DNA of 64,000 nt from Stomorhina lunata (taxonomy: Eukaryota; Arthropoda; Insecta; Diptera; Rhiniidae). The notes below the pieces were generated by a model. The model was given only the letters and a program-made list of their open reading frames with translations. It ran no database searches and was not told the origin of the DNA. The stretch is from the NCBI GenBank assembly GCA_933228675.1, contig OW121742.1, positions 39,655,255 to 39,719,254 of the forward strand, written 5' to 3'. The position numbers and the translations under genes are program-made. The stretch's first letter is position 1, and each line of letters begins with the position of its first letter. Below are positions 12,926 to 26,204 of the stretch, in pieces.

Positions 12926-14100
12926 TTTAAAAAAAGTAACAAAAATGTTTTTTATGTTTATCCCTTAAATTTTTGAATAAATTTTTAAATCCAAGTTTAT
13001 TTAGCAAACTTCTGTAGAAACTAAACTTCAATATCTAACTTTTCCAACCATTACAAAATCTCTATTTATGTTATTTTTCACAATTTTTTTTTTTGACAAT
13101 TTTTGTTTTATATTCAAAAAATATTAAAATGAATGAAAAAAAAGTAATAGTTATAGAAAAAATGTAATTAAGTTTAAGATTAAAACAATTTACTAAAAAC
13201 AAAAACATAATTAGCTTAGAATAAGTAAAACACCCCCTAATTACTCAATCTTTCTATAAATATTAAGTCTAGGCATTGCATAAAGAATATTTAAAACAAT
13301 GACAGCAAAAAAATATCGAAGAAAGATAAGGAAATGTATTAAAACATCAGAAAAGGAAAGAAGAAAAATCATCTTAAAGAAAGACTTAAGCACTTCACAA
13401 ATTATGACGTACAACGGCGAAATTGTGAAACCTGCTATAAAAAAAAACAAAACAAATTAACAACCAACAAAATAAAACACTTACAAAATTAATAAAAAAA
13501 TATTAATTATTTAAAACTAACAACTAATTAAAAACTATAAAAAAGAACTTTAAACAAGAACTGCAACCAACTAGTTTACCAAGAATGTTAAACAAAACCA
13601 ACATCAAACTGTGATTAAATATGAAAGCCATCTCTCAAAAATATAGAAAAAAAAAAGAAATACAATTTACAAATCTAAAAAAAATCTATTAAAAGAACTT
13701 GAAAAAGAATTTGTTGATATATAAAATGTAGGTAAAACAATTGACAAAAGAAGTATTGAAATTAGAATATCCTTAAAAAATGTTTCTTTTTATTTAGAAA
13801 ACGGTAACTATCGTTACACCATTTACAAAGTAATTTATACTCTTTTGCACTTATAACCCTGAACTGCCTAGCAAATTGTAATATTATAAGGGGTAAAATT
13901 GCGGAAATTTGAATAGTATACCCTTATATAGGACTAGTTTTTGATAACTTAAACTAATTGCACATTAACGAATTGAAGGACTTTCTCTTATTTTTAACAG
14001 TGTTTAGTAAAATTGAAAATTAAAGCTTTAAATAACCTCTACATAATATATTCCAGAAGTCAATGTATTTTGTCACTGAAATAGGTCTCTAAGAATGTAT
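12926..14100. other. AT-rich intergenic stretch, no feature recognised
   Basis: This is A-rich sequence (13080-13800) followed by unique-looking DNA. No exon, RNA or bounded repeat could be supported. Confidence 0.4.
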
Positions 14101-14399
14101 TATAGTAATCATGTTCGATCATTTACTACACAAGATTAATAATCTTATGATAACCAGTTTTTCTGGTTATTTTGTGACTTTTGAGAGTAGGGAAATATGG
14201 ACAAAGAAAATTTGTTACAGTAATTTCGGCTTTCATGGGAAACTCTTCATATAAATAAAATTTAATATAGGCCTGTAAAGAGCCAAAAAGCGGTTCTATG
14301 GGAGGTATCTGAAATAATGTCCAACATTTTAATGAATTATCTTCAAACTATCCCCTATATTTACTTAAATGGCCTATATTTACAACCTGTTAAGGTCAA

Positions 14400-14800
14400 A
14401 AGCCGAGCTAATTTAAGATCTTGTGCATAGATTATCCAATTATGTAGGTAAAGCTTTAAAAGATTTTCCTCTACTTGGTCTCTCCATCGAATTCATACGT
14501 CCTCTTTTACGAGTTCCCTAATTATAACTCATACAACTCATGGTTTATTCGATATCGATATTCATTGTTGATTCAAACTGGTCCAAAAACTCCAAGAATA
14601 GCTTCATCTGCCTGTGCAAGTGCCTATAATTCAACACAATTTAATAACACGGGTAGTATAAGCGTTTTATAGAACGTGATTTTAGTTCTTACAGAGCGAG
14701 ATTTATTTCTTAGCTGCCTGCTTGATTCTGATTCTACGTTTGTTTTCGAAACTTATATCGTTATTTATGTCGACAGCGGTACCAAGGTAAACTAATTATT
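14400..14800 (-). pseudogene. Non-LTR retrotransposon reverse transcriptase relic (C-terminal part)
   Basis: Read on the minus strand from ~14792, the frames give VYLGTAVDINNDISFENKRR, then TKITFYKTLILPVLLN, then ADEAILGVFGPV and EYRYRINHELYEL. This is the order seen at the C-terminal end of LINE reverse transcriptases that carry the NHELYEL motif. Several stops and at least two frameshifts show that it is dead. The sequence just downstream (14470-14405) resembles the insertion at 46570-46700. Confidence 0.75.
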
Positions 14801-15281
14801 TTACAACCTCGAACTATCTCCTATACTTTGATTATAAGCTTTACGGGTACACCCTGGGTCTGAATCGACTCTGAAATTATTGTAAGTCGATCGGTGTACA
14901 TATATACGGGGTATATAAATTGATGAAAGATCTTTTGTTTACAACACTTTTTTGAAACTAGAACTGAGGTTTTCGAAGTATTGCTTGATATGGTATCCGC
15001 TACATTATGCTTCACTTACTTATTGACGACATAAGTAAGAAAGTTCCCAAACCGCTTCAAAGAAATAGTTTCAAATACATACGTACTGAGTTTCCACTTT
15101 AAAGAAATGGGTAATGATTTCCTATTGGTTCTAGAGGACTGTTTACAATGCACCCGTGAAAATGAAGCTGATAGTGATTCTGATATCGTTTTAGAAGGTT
15201 CCTTAAGGTTTTCTATTATTATTATTATTAGTTCTAAGGTCGAACAAAAGAAACAAAATACTACAGAAATTAAAATGATGT

Positions 15282-16393
15282 CTACACCATTTTCAATTGT
15301 AATTGAGAAATTTTCAAATTGAATTGAGAAATTTTCAATTGAAATTGAGAATTTTCAATTGAAATTGAGAAATATTCAATTGGAATTGAGAATTTTCAAT
15401 TGAAATTGAGAAATTTTCAATTGAAATTGAGACTTTTCAATTGAAATTGAGAAATATTCAATTGAAATTAAGAATTTTCAGTTGAAAATGAGAAATTTTC
15501 AATTGAAATTGAGAAATATTCAATTGAAATTGAGAATTTTTCAATTGAAAATGAGAAAATCCCAATTGAAAATGAGAAATATTCAATTGAAATTGAGAAT
15601 TTTTAAATTTAAATTGAGAATTTTTCAATTGAAATTGAGAAAAGCCCAATTGAAAATGAGGTTGATTTTTTTAATTGAAATTGAGAAATTTATAATTGAA
15701 AATAAGAAATTTTCAATTTGAAATGAGAAATTTCCAATTGAAAATGAGAAATTTTCAATTGAAAATGAGAAATTTTCAATTGAAATTGAGAATTTTAGAA
15801 TTGAAAATGAGAAACCTACATTGAAATTTCATTTGGGGTTTTCTCAATTTCAATTGAAAAATTCTCAATTTAAATTTAAAATTTCTCAATTCCAATTGAA
15901 AATTTCTCAATTTCAATTGAAAATTTCTCATTTTCAATTGAAAATTTCCCATTTTCAATTGAAAATTTCTAAATTTCAATTAAAAAATTCAACCTCATTT
16001 TCAATTGTGCTTTTCTCAATTTCAATTGAAAAATTCTCAATTTAAATTTAAAAATTCTCAATTTCAATTGAAAATTTCTCAATTTCAATTGGGCTTTTCT
16101 CAATTTCAATTCAAAAATTCTCAATTTCATTTGAAAATTTCTCAATTTCAATTGAATGTTTCTCATTTCCAATTAAGGTTTTCTCAATTTCAATTGAAAA
16201 TTTCTCATTTTTAATTGAAAATTCTCAATTTCAATTGAAAGTTTCTCAATTTCAAATGAAAATTCTCAATTTCAATTGAAAATTTCTCATTTTCAATTGA
16301 AAATTCTCAATTTCAATTGAAAATTTCTCAATTTCAATTGAATATTCTCAATTTCAATTGAATATTTCTCAATTTCAATTGAAAATGGTGTAG
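15282..16393. repeat. Foldback satellite element 1 (1.1 kb giant inverted repeat)
   Basis: The left half is a head-to-tail array of 16-17 bp units combining TTTTCAATTGAAA with a TTGAGAA-type linker. At ~15828 the array switches to its reverse complement and runs to the right end. The outer ends are CTACACCATTTTCAATTG and its complement CAATTGAAAATGGTGTAG. The whole element could fold into one hairpin of about 550 bp. No target duplication was found. Open frames here (NFQLKLR/SQFQLK patterns) are repeat artefacts. Confidence 0.9.
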
Positions 16394-16394
16394 A

Positions 16395-18115
16395 GTTTGA
16401 TAAACGCACTTGATGAGAATTGAAATGTAGGAAATTTTAAAGAAAATCGTATTGTATACAGAGAAACAAGTCGACCAGCTCAAAGCCGACTAAAAGCCGC
16501 CGCCGAACATTTTTGATGCCATAAAGCCGCCGCCGAGTTATGCCGTTTGAAATCTCGCTCACACATAATCTTTAAAAGTATAAAATATAATAAACTCCTA
16601 AAAGTATGCTACACAATATTATACGATGCTTTATTAATTTTGATTCGAATTGAGGCAATATCAGAATAAAGGTTGACATCAGTAAAACTTCAGATTCAAA
16701 ACATTTTTTTGGATAGATTATAATATGAAACCTTAAGAATCGGATAGTCCGATGACTACTAACGTAATTCGTTGGAATTTCAGTCTCAGACTAGAAAGAT
16801 AGAATTTAAATCGCGAAAAAAAAATTAGAAAATAGAAAAATTCTGTACATTTGCAAATGGTGTAATGGTAGAAAACCTTCAAGAACTTTAATCGTCCATT
16901 TATTATTTAAATGTTTTTATTTTAATTTGTCCTAAATAAGAACGACTTACTAGCGATTATATCTTTGGATAAACTCCAGAATGATCAATTCCATTAAAGA
17001 TTATGTATTATGTTACTGAACCTTTTTTTTAGTATTAACAACTTCTACAAAGAAAACGTTTCCATCAGAGCTTAATCTGTTAGTATTTAAATAATTTTTG
17101 TTCAGGAATAAGCCAATTCAATATAAATGAAAATGATTTAATAATAGAGTTCACGTCAACAATTGATGATCTTGTAAAGGCGTAAAAATATAACGTTTTA
17201 AAAACAAAATTAAATTACGTTACATCTTTTGTATTTTGTAAAAGATTAGTAGAAATTATGTCTAATTTCGACTAAATCTATATGTATCACTTTGAAAAAA
17301 TTGTTCCATTTTTACAATTTGCAAGGCAAGACTTCTTGACGTGAATACTCTGGATATGTGTTATTAAAAGAAATTTTTAGATATAAAGTTGGGTTACGTT
17401 TTATCAGTGATGGGCAGCACAATAACAAATTATATGTACGACAACAACATTAACTCCTACCATTGGTGATAGGAAAATGGCAATGGAAAGAAATGGCTGC
17501 TTTATATCTAAAAATTACAAATTGAATTAAATTAAATCTTTTATTTTAAAAATGTAAGCTCACCATTTTTTCTTTACTTTTTGAGAATTTAAGCTCAAAA
17601 TCCAAAATTTTTAATTGTGATTAAATTTTTGTAAAACCATTTTTTAGACTTAAAACAATTTTACAATAGTTATTTTCTATTAAATTTTATGTTTAAAATT
17701 AAAACTTTTAATTTGAAATGCAAATGAAAACTTAAACTAATCAAGAACACAAAAGAACAAAAATGTGTTTTGTTACAAGATCTTAAAAAGAAACGATACA
17801 AATGAGTGTCTTATTGTGATATTAAAACAAAGAATATAAACCACAAATGAATTATGAAAATAAGAAAAAAACAACTTAAATCCCCTTGACAGTAAAGAAA
17901 AGGAGGGGAATACGAAATACAATACACATTTCCAATTGTAACTAAAATTTTCAATTTTTTTTTTAATTTCTGCTATGTCACATATTTTTAAGAATTAACT
18001 GTTTGCATTTTGGAATTTTCCCATTATTTTACAGAATTTCTAATATAGAAATAGAAAATTTAAAAATCTATAAAATTGTAAAAAAATTAACGAAATTTTA
18101 TCTGTTCATGTTTTA
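16395..18115. other. Intervening DNA between the two foldback elements
   Basis: Mostly featureless. At ~16490-16540 the block AAAGCCGCCGCCGA appears twice, a local GC-rich patch. From ~17540 the sequence becomes A/T-homopolymer rich. No gene seen. Confidence 0.4.
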
Positions 18116-18117
18116 AA

Positions 18118-18372
18118 TTTAGATCTAAAATAATCGATTTTAATGTACGGTCTGTTGTTTTTTTAGATATAGAATAAGTTGATTTTCGGAAACTGGCCTT
18201 AAAAAAATATTTAAATATTTACGATTTAGATTTCGAGATTTTCAAAATTAATTTTTATGGAATTTGTCTTTTAAATATTCGAATTTTTAATCCTTTTAAA
18301 TATTACAATTCATAATTAATTTTAAAATCCTGATATAAAATAAAAAAAATTTTAAATCTTAAAAATATCGTA
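18118..18372. repeat. Diverged array with ATCGAT/TTTCGAAA blocks (left part)
   Basis: Degenerate units with TAAAATAATCGATTTT and TTCGGAAA/TTCGAAA-type blocks recur every few tens of bases. Similar sequence resumes right after the foldback element at 19338, so that element seems to have inserted into an older array. Comparable blocks recur at 25640-26190 and 26930-27215. Confidence 0.55.
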
Positions 18373-18375
18373 AAA

Positions 18376-19336
18376 CTACACCATTTTCGATTGAAATTGA
18401 GAAATATTCAATTTAATTTGAGAATATTCAATTGAAATTGAGAAGTTTTAAATTAAAATTGAGAATTTTCAGTTGAAAATGAGAAATTTTCAATTAACAA
18501 TGATAAATTTTCAATTAAAATTAAGAAAACCCTAATTGGAAATTAGAAACATTCAATTGAAATTGAGAAATTTTCAATTAAAATTGAGAATTTTTGAATT
18601 AAAATTGAGAAAAGCCCAGAGAAATTTTCAATTGAAATTGAGAATTTTTAAATTAAAAATGAGAATTTTTCAATTGAAATTGAGATAAGCCCAATTAAAA
18701 ATGAGGTTGAATTTTTTAATTGAAATTAAGAAATTTTCAATTGAAATTGAGAAATTTTCAATTGAAAATGAGAAATATTCATTTGAAATTGAGAAATTGA
18801 ACGAAATTTCAACCTCATTTTCAATTGGGGCTTTCTCATTTTAATTCTAAATTTCTTAATTTCTGTTGAAAATTTCTCATTTTCAATTGACAATTTCTCA
18901 TTTTCAAATGAAAATTTTTCAATTTCAATTAAATTAAATAAACCTCGTTTTCAATTGGGCTTTTCTCAATTTCAAATGAAAAATTCTCAATATAAATTTA
19001 AAAATTCTCAATTTCAATTGAAAATTTGCAATTATGATTTTCTCAATTTCAATCTACAAATTCTCAATTTCAATTGAAAAATTCTCAATGTCAATTGAAA
19101 ATTTCTCATTCTCAATTGAAAATTTCTCACTTTCAATTGAAAATTCTCAATTTCAAGTGAATTTTTCTCAATTTCAATTAAAAAGTCCTAATTTCAATTG
19201 GAAATTTCTCAATTTCAATTGAAAATTCTCAATTCCAATTGAATATTTCTCAATTTCATTTAAAATTTCTCAATTTCAATTGAAAATTTTTCAATTTAAT
19301 TTGAAAATTTCTCAATTACAATTGAAAATGGTGTAG
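18376..19336. repeat. Foldback satellite element 2 (961 bp giant inverted repeat)
   Basis: Same architecture as the element at 15282: left-arm monomers of TTTTCAATTGAAA plus TTGAGAA-type linkers, inversion at ~18795, and ends CTACACCATTTTC and GAAAATGGTGTAG. The monomers are more diverged, and the blocks CCTCATTTTCAATTGGG and AAAGCCCA recur in both elements, so they are related copies and not independent expansions. Confidence 0.9.
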
Positions 19337-19337
19337 T

Positions 19338-20000
19338 TGATTTTCGAAATCCGGATATAAAATAGAAAATTTTTGAAATCTTAAAAATTCTTAATTCTTG
19401 AAATCTGATTATAAAATAATCGATTTTTGTAATCTTCCAATAAAAAATAGATTTTCGAAATGTGCCTAAATAATAGATGTAAAATCTTTCAAATTTTAAA
19501 TCTGGCCTAAAGTTATCGAGTAAAACTATTGGACTTTTAAAATCCGGATATAAAATAGAAAATTGTTGAAATAATAAATTTTCGTAATATAAAATAAACA
19601 ATTTTGGCATTTTTCCAATAAAATAATCAATTTTCTAAATCCGCCTATATTCGAAACCTGCTTAAAAAATAGTTCAAACAATTTTTTCAAATTTTAAATC
19701 GGCTTAAGATATCGAATAAAACTATTAGATTTTTAAAATTCGAATATAAAAAAGAAATTTTGTTTAACCTAAAAATAGCAGTAATTTTTCGAAATAGTCT
19801 TATAAAATAATTAATTTTCGAAAGTTGCTAAAAAAATACTCGATTTTTGGAATCTTCAAGTAAAATAATCGATTTTCAAAATTTGCCATAAAGCCATCGA
19901 ATTTTAGAATCTAACATTTTCTAGATTATAGTAAATTTTTAAAATCTATTTTTCTATTTCGGAATCTTAAATATAATTGAAAATGGATTTCTCCAAAATT
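19338..20000. repeat. Diverged array with ATCGATTTTCGAAAT blocks (right part)
   Basis: Repeated, strongly drifted units of the type ATCGATTTTCGAAATC followed by a TGCCTATAAAATAGAAAA-like tail. Spacing is irregular, roughly 40-60 bp. There is no coding content. Confidence 0.55.
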
Positions 20001-21205
20001 TCAATTTCATTTTTAATGAAAATTTAAAAAATTTTATTATGAAATGCAAAATGTTTAAATTTTAAATAATTCTGAAATACATTTGGAAATGGTAAAGATT
20101 AAAAAAATGAACTTAAAATATAAAACTTGGAAAATTTTTGTAATAACAATTTTTTTTCACTTTTCCCCTCCTTTTCGTAAAACAGCCACTTTGAAAAAAG
20201 CAAACAAGATCTCAAAATAAACCTTTATAAAATTAAAAACTTTTTGTATAAAAAAAATATCAACGTTATTTGTTGTGTGAAATATAGGGAATTTAATGCA
20301 ATATTTATATGTATATTAAATAAATAAAATAACAAAACAAAAGAACAACCAACAAATGAAAATGTACCTGAACAACTTAAAGTATTTCTTTCTTAAAACT
20401 TAAATAAAACAACAAATTAACAAATTATTGAATTTGAATTAAAACAACAAGTCCAGTCAAAGTACAAACAACTCTTGAACTTGGACTCAAAAGAATTAAT
20501 TTACCTATGAAGAACTAAAAAAAATTAAAATGAAACCAACTTTTAAGAAATAAAAATATGAAACGCCTTTTTGAACTTAAAAATCAACAACAACAAAAAT
20601 TAAAGGGAACCAACAAAATTTTTTCTATGAAGAAAAATATCTGAAAAAATGTATGAATCTATGAAATTATGATAACGAGTAAAATTCTATAAGAAATGTA
20701 AAAGAAGAAAAAAAAGCAATTAATTAATTTAATATGCAAAATCAAAGACTGATAAAGCACAACAACTTTAAAATAAATTAAAAAAAAATTATATTAAAAC
20801 AAAATTACACAAATAACGTTGTCAACCAACAACAACAGCAACAACAATCTCTAAACGATCAATCAAGAATTTTGAACAATATAGAAATTTAGTGTAAATT
20901 TTAAAAAACAACCAAGAATTTAGGGGAATTTAAAAAGTTTGTTTAAAAAAAACGGAAAGCAAACTTGAATAAAAGAAATTATTAAAAATGCTGAGAATAA
21001 ATAACTAATTTGGAAAAAAGGATTTTAAAAAATTGAAAAATTTGAAACACAAAATCACGGTACAACCATACCCCTTACCGAGTAAGAAAAAAGGTTTATT
21101 CTTAAATTAAAGATGATTTGAAAATGTTTTTTCAAAGGTCAAATGTTTGATACTGATTCGATGATAATTTGAGAATAATAGCGTTCTCAACAAAAAGCGG
21201 ACTTT
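20000..21205. other. A- and AAC-rich spacer
   Basis: AT-rich DNA with many AACAACAAA runs and small repeats. No exon with plausible splice sites was recognised. Similar A/C-rich spacers occur at 24.7-25.5 and 29.4-30.2 kb. Confidence 0.4.
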
Positions 21206-21210
21206 ATTCT

Positions 21211-24200
21211 GAAAGAAAATTTTTTTTATCAAAAATTTTTCTATAGAAAATTTTTTTATCAAAAATTTTTCTATAGAAAATTTTTGTATCAAAAATTTTT
21301 CTATAGAAAATTTTTTATCAAAAATTTTTCTATAGAAAATTTTTTATCAAAAATTTTTCTATAGAAATTTTTTTATCAAAAATTTTTCTATAGAAAATTT
21401 TCTATAGAAAAATTTTTATAGAAAACCTTTTTATCAAAAAATTTGTGATAAAAAATTTTTTATCAAAAATTTTTCTATAAAAAATTTTTAATCAAAAAAT
21501 TTTTCTATAGAACATTTTTTTATCAAAAATTTTTCTATAGAAAATTTTTTATCAAAAATTTTTCTATAGAAAATTTTTTATCAAAAATTTTTCTATAGAA
21601 AATTTTTTATCAAAAATTTTTCTATAGAAAATTTTTTATCAAAAATTTTTCTATAGAAAATTTTTTATCAAAAATTTTTCTATAGAAAATTTTTTATCAA
21701 AAATTTTTCTATAGAAAATTTTTTACCAAAAATTTTCTATGGAGAAATTTTTTTTATCAAAAATTTTTCTATAGAAAATTTTTTCATCAAAAATTTTTTA
21801 GCAAAAATTTTTTTTATCATTTTTCTATAGAACATTTTTTTTTTCAAAAATTTTTCCATAGAAAATTTTTCAACAAAAATTTTTCTATTGAAAATTTTTT
21901 TATCAAAAATTTTTTTATGGAAAATTTTTTATCAAAAATTTTTTTATGGAAAATTTTTTATCAAAAATTTTTCTATAGAAAATTTTTTTCTCAAAAATTT
22001 TTCTATAGAAAATTTTTTTGTCAGAAATTTTTCTATAGAAAATTTTTTATCAAAAAATTTTTAATAGAAAACTTTTTTAACAAAATTTTTTTATAGAAAA
22101 TCTTTTTATCAAAAATTTTTCTATAGAAAATTTTTTTATGAAAAATTTTTCTATAGGATTTTTTTTTTCAAAAAACTTTTTCTATGGAAAATTTTTTTGT
22201 CACACATTTTTCTATAGAAAATTTTTTTATCAAATATTTTTCTATAGAAAATCTTTTTATCAAAAATTTTTCTATAGAAAATTTTTTTATCAAAAATATT
22301 TCAAAAGAAAACTTTTTTAACAAAAATTTTTCTATAAAAAATTTTTTTATCAATGATTTTTCTATAAAAATTTTTTTTTATCAAAAATTTTTCTATGGAA
22401 AATTTTTTATCAAAAAATTTGTGATAAAAAATTTTCTATAAAAAAATTTTTTATCAAAAATTTTTCTATAAAAAATTTTTAATCAAAAAATTTTTCTATA
22501 GAACATTTTTTTATCAAAAATTTTTCTATAGAAAATTTTTTATCAAAAATTTTTCTATAGAAAATTTTTTATCAAAAATTTTTCTATAGAAAATTTTTTA
22601 TCAAAAATTTTTCTATAGAAAATTTTTTATCAAAAATTTTTCTATAGAAAATTTTTTATCAAAAATTTTTCTATAGAAAATTTTTTACCAAAAATTTTCT
22701 ATGGAGAAATTTTTTTTATCAAAAATTTTTCTATAGAAAATTTTTTCATCAAAAATTTTTTAGCAAAAATTTTTTTTATCATTTTTCTATAGAACATTTT
22801 TTTTATCAAAAATTTTTCCATAGAAAATTTTTCAACAAAAATTTTTCTATTGAAAATTTTTTTATCAAAAATTTTTTTATGGAAAATTTTTTATCAAAAA
22901 TTTTTTTATGGAAAATTTTTTATCAAAAATTTTTCTATAGAAAATTTTTTTCTCAAAAATTTTTCTATAGAAAATTTTTTTGTCAGAAATTTTTCTATAG
23001 AAAATTTTTTATCAAAAAATTTTTAATAGAAAACTTTTTTAACAAAATTTTTTTATAGAAAATCTTTTTATCAAAAATTTTTCTATAGAAAATTTTTTTA
23101 TGAAAAATTTTTCTATAGGATTTTTTTTTCAAAAAACTTTTTCTATGGAAAATTTTTTTGTCACACATTTTTCTATAGAAAATTTTTTTATCAAATATTT
23201 TTCTATAGAAAATCTTTTTATCAAAAATTTTTCTATAGAAAATTTTTTTATCAAAAATATTTCAAAAGAAAACTTTTTTAACAAAAATTTTTCTATAAAA
23301 AATTTTTTTATCAATGATTTTTCTATAAAAATTTTTTTTTATCAAAAATTTTTCTATGGAAAATTTTTTATCAAAAATTTTTCTATGGAAAATTTTTTAT
23401 CAAAAATTTTTTAAACAAAATTTTTTTGATCAAAAATTTTTCTATAGAAATTTTTTTATCAAAAATATTTGATGAAAAATTTTTATATAAAAAATTTTTC
23501 TAAAGAAAAGTTTTTTATCAAAAATTTTTGTATTGAATTTTTTTTTATCAAATATTTTTCTATAGAAAATTTTTTTTATTAAAAATTTTTTAGAAAATTT
23601 TTTTAAACAAAATTTTTTTGATCAAAAATTTTTCTATAGAAATTTTTTTATCAAAAATTTTTCTATAGATTTTTTTTATCAAAAATTTTTCTATGAAAAA
23701 TTTTTTGTCAAAAATTTTTCTATAGAAATTTTTTTTATCAAAAATTTTTCTATAGAAAAATATATAGAAAATATATAGAAAAATATATAGAGATAATTTT
23801 TTCATCAAATATTTTTCGTTAGAAATTTTTTTCTACCAAAAATTTTTCTAAAGAAAATTTTTTTACCAAAAATTTTCAAATCTTCTGTGGAAAAATTTTT
23901 GATAAAAATATTTTCTATAGAAAAATATTTAATGAAAACATTTTTTTATCAAAAAGTTTTCTATAGAAACATTTTTTTATTAAAAAATTTTCATCAAATA
24001 TTTTTCTATAGAAAATCTTTTTATCAAAAATTTTTCTATAGAAAATTATTTCATCAAAAATTTTTCAATAGAAAACTTTTTATCAAAATTTTTCTTATAG
24101 AAAATCTTTTTATCAAAAATTTTTCTATAGAAAATCTTTTTATTAAAAATGTTTCTCTAGAATTTTTTTTATCAAAAATTTTTCTTTAGAAATTTTTTTT

Positions 24201-24440
24201 ACCAAAAATTTTAAAATCTTCAGCGGGAAAATTTTTAATAACAAAAAAGGAATATATTTGATGAAAAAAATTTCTATACATATAAAAATTTTTGATAAAA
24301 TTTTTTTTTATCAAAAATTTTTCTATAGAAAATCTTTTTATCAAAAAATTTTCTATAGAAAATTTTTTATCAAAAATTTTCCAATAGAAGATTTGAAAAA
24401 TTTTTGGATATATTTTTAGAGAAAAATTTTTCTATAAAAA
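21211..24440. repeat. Satellite array B, ATCAAA-linker type (about 29-31 bp units)
   Basis: About 100 units of the palindrome AAATTTTTCTATAGAAAATTT joined by a TTTATCAAA linker. Copies are near-identical around 21.5-21.7 and 22.5-22.7 kb and decay towards the right edge. A block of ~0.96-0.99 kb is duplicated in tandem. The long open frames (KFSIEKFLIKK and NFSIENFFIK patterns) arise from the periodic sequence and should not be treated as proteins. Confidence 0.93.
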
Positions 24441-25640
24441 GATATAAAAATAAAAATTTGCCCACTCCTGCATAAAATTCATCGGCTGCTGGTGGTATGG
24501 GCTACCTACACCTGGTCATTATATTTCAAACGTTTGACACTGTTCTTACTGGGTAGTTAGTTGTACCATGCAGAAAACTAAACTTTATTTTTCCTATCTA
24601 AAAAATGGCATAAGTCCATTTCAAAAAAGTTTTAAAATTAAAATTTTTTTTAAATAAGAAATTTTTTAAAATTCTTTTTTTACAATAATTCAGCAAAACA
24701 AACCACACAATTATATTATTTAACATCAAACAAATTTATGTATGTATGTAATACCAACCAACCAACAAACAAACAAAGAACCATAGTTTAGTAAGAATTA
24801 CAAATTATAAATGTTATATAGGAAAATTTAAGTAAAAAACAACAACTACAAACAAATTGTAAAAAAATATCGAAACAACTAAAAAATATATATAAAATGT
24901 GTAAAATGTAATAAAATGTATGTATGTCTAACAACAGAAAAAATATTTGAAAATAAGATATTAAGCATTTTTTGTGATAACTCAAGACACGAGTAAAGAA
25001 AGAAAGAAAGTGTTAATCAATTCGAAACATCCGAAAAGAAAATGTAACACTTTTTTATCTTAAAAAATAAACAAAAAAATCGTATGTAAGATAATTAAAG
25101 CTGAAGAAAAACACAATTATTAACGATATGTGATTTAACACCATTTAAATGCAAAAATGCAAAATTAAGAAAATGTTAAAGCTAAGTTAGAAAAAAATCA
25201 AGAAAACATGAAACATGTAACATCAATGTTGTACGTTTTAGAAGGAGAAATTTAAAACAGCAATCAATCAATATTTGTTATTTATTCTATTAGTTTTGAA
25301 AAAAAAACAATATATTTTTCTCCATATACTAAATGTCATTTATTTAACTCATTCCATTAACGAAAATGCAACAAAAAATCCAACAGCAACAATAAAACTA
25401 GAATTTGTTTATATTTTTATTAGCAGAAATGAAAAAAAAAAAATTAAAACTATTTTTAATTATTTAGAAAATTTAATTTTAGAACTCAACAAAAAGAAAA
25501 AAATAAAACACAAATCTATCAAAATGCTAAAAAAATACTTTTAAAGTAAAGGCCTAAATTAATCACAAAGTGAAATGAAAGTGAATTGGAAAGTAAATAT
25601 TAGTTAAAAAGGACTTTCTAAAAATTCATTCTGTTTTGAA
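24441..25640. other. AT-rich spacer after array B
   Basis: 24450-24560 is of more ordinary composition. The rest is A/AAC-rich with scattered ATGTATGTATGT repeats. No feature could be supported. Confidence 0.35.
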
Positions 25641-26204
25641 AATGTCTAAACACTAAAATCGATAGCTCAATTTAAAACAATAAATATAACTTCTAAAACT
25701 TAAATATGGAGACATCGGATTTCTGAAATCTTACATTCGATTATCGAATTTTCTCCTTAACATTTAATCTTATAACATTAAAATTTTCCACTTTCAATAT
25801 CTGGCTAAAAATATAGTAAATTTGTTGTATTCGGTTATAAAGAACTATAGGTCTTCAAGGATTAAATTTTTTAAATTTTTCTTTCAAATAAACGATTCAC
25901 GATGTTTCGTCTATAAATAATCGATTTTCGAAGTAGATTTAAAAATAGTTGAAATTTTAAGAATTGATAAACGATTGTCTTAGAATATAGTTTTTTAGAT
26001 TGACAGATTAAAACTTTTTTTCTAATTTTAATTTTTACCCTTAAAATAATTATTTTTAAAATATGTCCTAAAAACTTTGCAGATTTTAGAAATCTTTCGA
26101 TAGGACAGAATTCAAATTATTTAATTTTCGAAATAAGACAGAAAAATAGTTGTTTTTAAAACGAAACAATCAAGAATTGAAAGTTTTACATTAGTGTATT
26201 GCAC

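Noticed and set aside
14140..14172. Small hairpin ATAACCAG-TTTTT-CTGGTTAT
   Set aside because: Eight-bp arms are expected by chance in 64 kb of AT-rich DNA, and no associated feature was seen.
15458..24189. Many open frames with NFSIENFFIK, KFSIEKFLIKK or SQFQLKISQFQLK patterns, on both strands
   Set aside because: They come from satellite monomers whose length is near a multiple of three and which lack stops in some frames. Both strands are open at once and there is no start context, so they are not proteins.
15282..24440. Regular repeats with spacers resembling a CRISPR array
   Set aside because: Eukaryotic context, no unique spacers, linkers identical within arrays and no cas genes; these are satellites.
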